Source of the DNA: Dipetalonema caudispina
Lineage: Eukaryota; Nematoda; Chromadorea; Rhabditida; Onchocercidae
Assembly: GCA_013365325.1 (NCBI GenBank)
Contig: JABVXV010000020.1
Span: forward strand, 434,001-498,000
Direction of reading: 5' to 3'
Length of the DNA stretch: 64,000 bases
Shown: positions 63,126 through 64,000 of the stretch, in pieces
Position numbering within the stretch: position 1 is the stretch's first letter
Layout: each line of letters opens with the position of its first letter
Made by a program: the position numbers and the translations under genes
Notes under the pieces: generated by a model
Told to the model about the DNA's origin: nothing
Database searches by the model: none
Seen by the model: only the letters and a program-made list of their open reading frames with translations

Positions 63126-64000
63126 CTGTAAAAATTAATATTTCTCTCATATTTTTGATTAAATTTTCTTAGGTGAAACAATTGATTTAAATCATAAATG
63201 TTATTTCCATTTCCTAAAAGTACAAAAGGCTTGTTAAATATAATAATTTCAATCTAAAATAAAACATTCAATAATCATCAAAAATATTTGTGAATAGAAA
63301 TGATCAAACATATTTCAATTCTGATGCTATCACGAACTTATTTACTCTTTTTTTGAAATTATTTGATTTGATGAAATTGAGCACTCTAAAATATTTTAAT
63401 GAACAATTCGATGGCTTTCCCTTTTGATATACATATTGTTTACTTTCTAATATTTGGAACACTGAAACTCTCAAGCAATCAATAATTTCAACTGGATTTT
63501 TCAAAAGAAAATACTAGCAACTTTTATGCGAACCTGGTACTAGCAACTTTTATGCGAACCTAGTAAAAATACAATTAAAAAATTACCCAATTAATGCAAA
63601 TAATAATAATTATCGAATGAAATCAACAACAATTACTTCAAATCATATTCTCGATTATTCCCTGATTAGAAATTTTCACTTTCTGCTGCTAAATTAACTA
63701 TAAAATCTACTTTCAATCATTATTCCTATCAGAAATTGTGATTGCTTGCGGACCCATCAACAGCAGATCATCTCGTGAACTCTGCTATTTTGCTATCATT
63801 TTTTGAGGGTTATATTCTCGAAATCAGCTAGTCTTTGGCTTCTTCCACCTCATTATACTAATAAGCTTTAGGTAAGTTTTGAGTGACAGAGAGAAAGACA
63901 TTAATTATTTATTGGAATCGAATTTGTAGAAAAAATTCAAATGGTATTATAATGATTGGTTACCACAAATTATCACATTTAATTCAAATTTTTTATTAGA
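63126..64000. other. intron of the second collagen or its 5' flank
   Basis: No hydrophobic collagen N-domain exon was found on the minus strand, so this is probably intron leading off the window. It contains a 26-bp tandem duplication at 63512-63561. Confidence 0.5.
63512..63561. repeat. 26-bp tandem duplication
   Basis: TACTAGCAACTTTTATGCGA plus ACCTGG (63512-63537) is followed immediately by a second copy identical over 24 bases (63538-63561). Confidence 0.85.

Noticed and set aside
1..64000. tRNA, rRNA, CRISPR, prokaryotic operons or Wolbachia-like inserts
   Set aside because: No T-arm/anticodon pattern, rRNA core, spaced repeats or long intron-free bacterial frames were seen by eye; a tRNAscan or Rfam search would be decisive.

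Overview
This window is nuclear DNA from a nematode. It is very AT-rich, and its genes are split into many short exons with GTAAG-type donors and T-rich tracts running into TTTCAG acceptors. Several first ATGs lie just downstream of a splice acceptor, which fits spliced-leader trans-splicing. Two cuticle collagens and a Cys-x3-Cys repeat protein also point to nematodes. The composition fits a filarial/spirurid worm, but species cannot be fixed by eye. No bacterial, viral or intact transposon genes were seen. All gene models are hand-built from splice sites, reading phase and conserved motifs.

Layout from left to right. 335-1868 (-): 5' part of a CHORD-domain co-chaperone gene (chp-1/CHORDC1), cut by the left edge. 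3450-6319 (-): a Q50 paired-like homeobox gene of Drgx/Prrx type, with two probable further 5' exons up to 7076. 9104-15948 (-): a 19-exon PH-coiled coil-TBC RabGAP gene (tbc-2/TBC1D2). 16802-19365 (-): a ZIP zinc transporter gene (SLC39A1-3 type). 23670-27222 (-): an ALP/ZASP gene with PDZ and ZM motifs but no LIM domain. 30115-33931 (-): a secreted 649-residue protein built from about 17 Cys-x3-Cys-x3-Cys-x3-Cys modules. 36650-41285 (-): a rapsyn gene (rpy-1) with TPRs and RING-H2 plus a long C-terminal extension.

Only two gene models lie on the + strand, and neither is recognised: a five-exon model at 43940-49272 (about 205 aa) and a clean four-exon, four-TM protein at 51884-53367 (182 aa). 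The right end returns to the minus strand. It holds an unrecognised basic secreted-type gene (56623-58089), a cuticle collagen directly downstream of it (54878-56405), and a second related collagen (61402-63125) whose N-terminal exons lie beyond the right edge.

The known genes suggest a muscle, synapse and cuticle mix (ALP at Z-disc-like sites, rapsyn at acetylcholine receptors, collagens in the cuticle) with housekeeping trafficking (TBC-2), zinc import and HSP90 co-chaperone genes. Apart from the close pair at 56.4-56.6 kb there is no sign of functional clustering. Intergenic gaps of 1-4 kb are AT-rich with homopolymer runs, a few small inverted repeats and occasional short open stretches.
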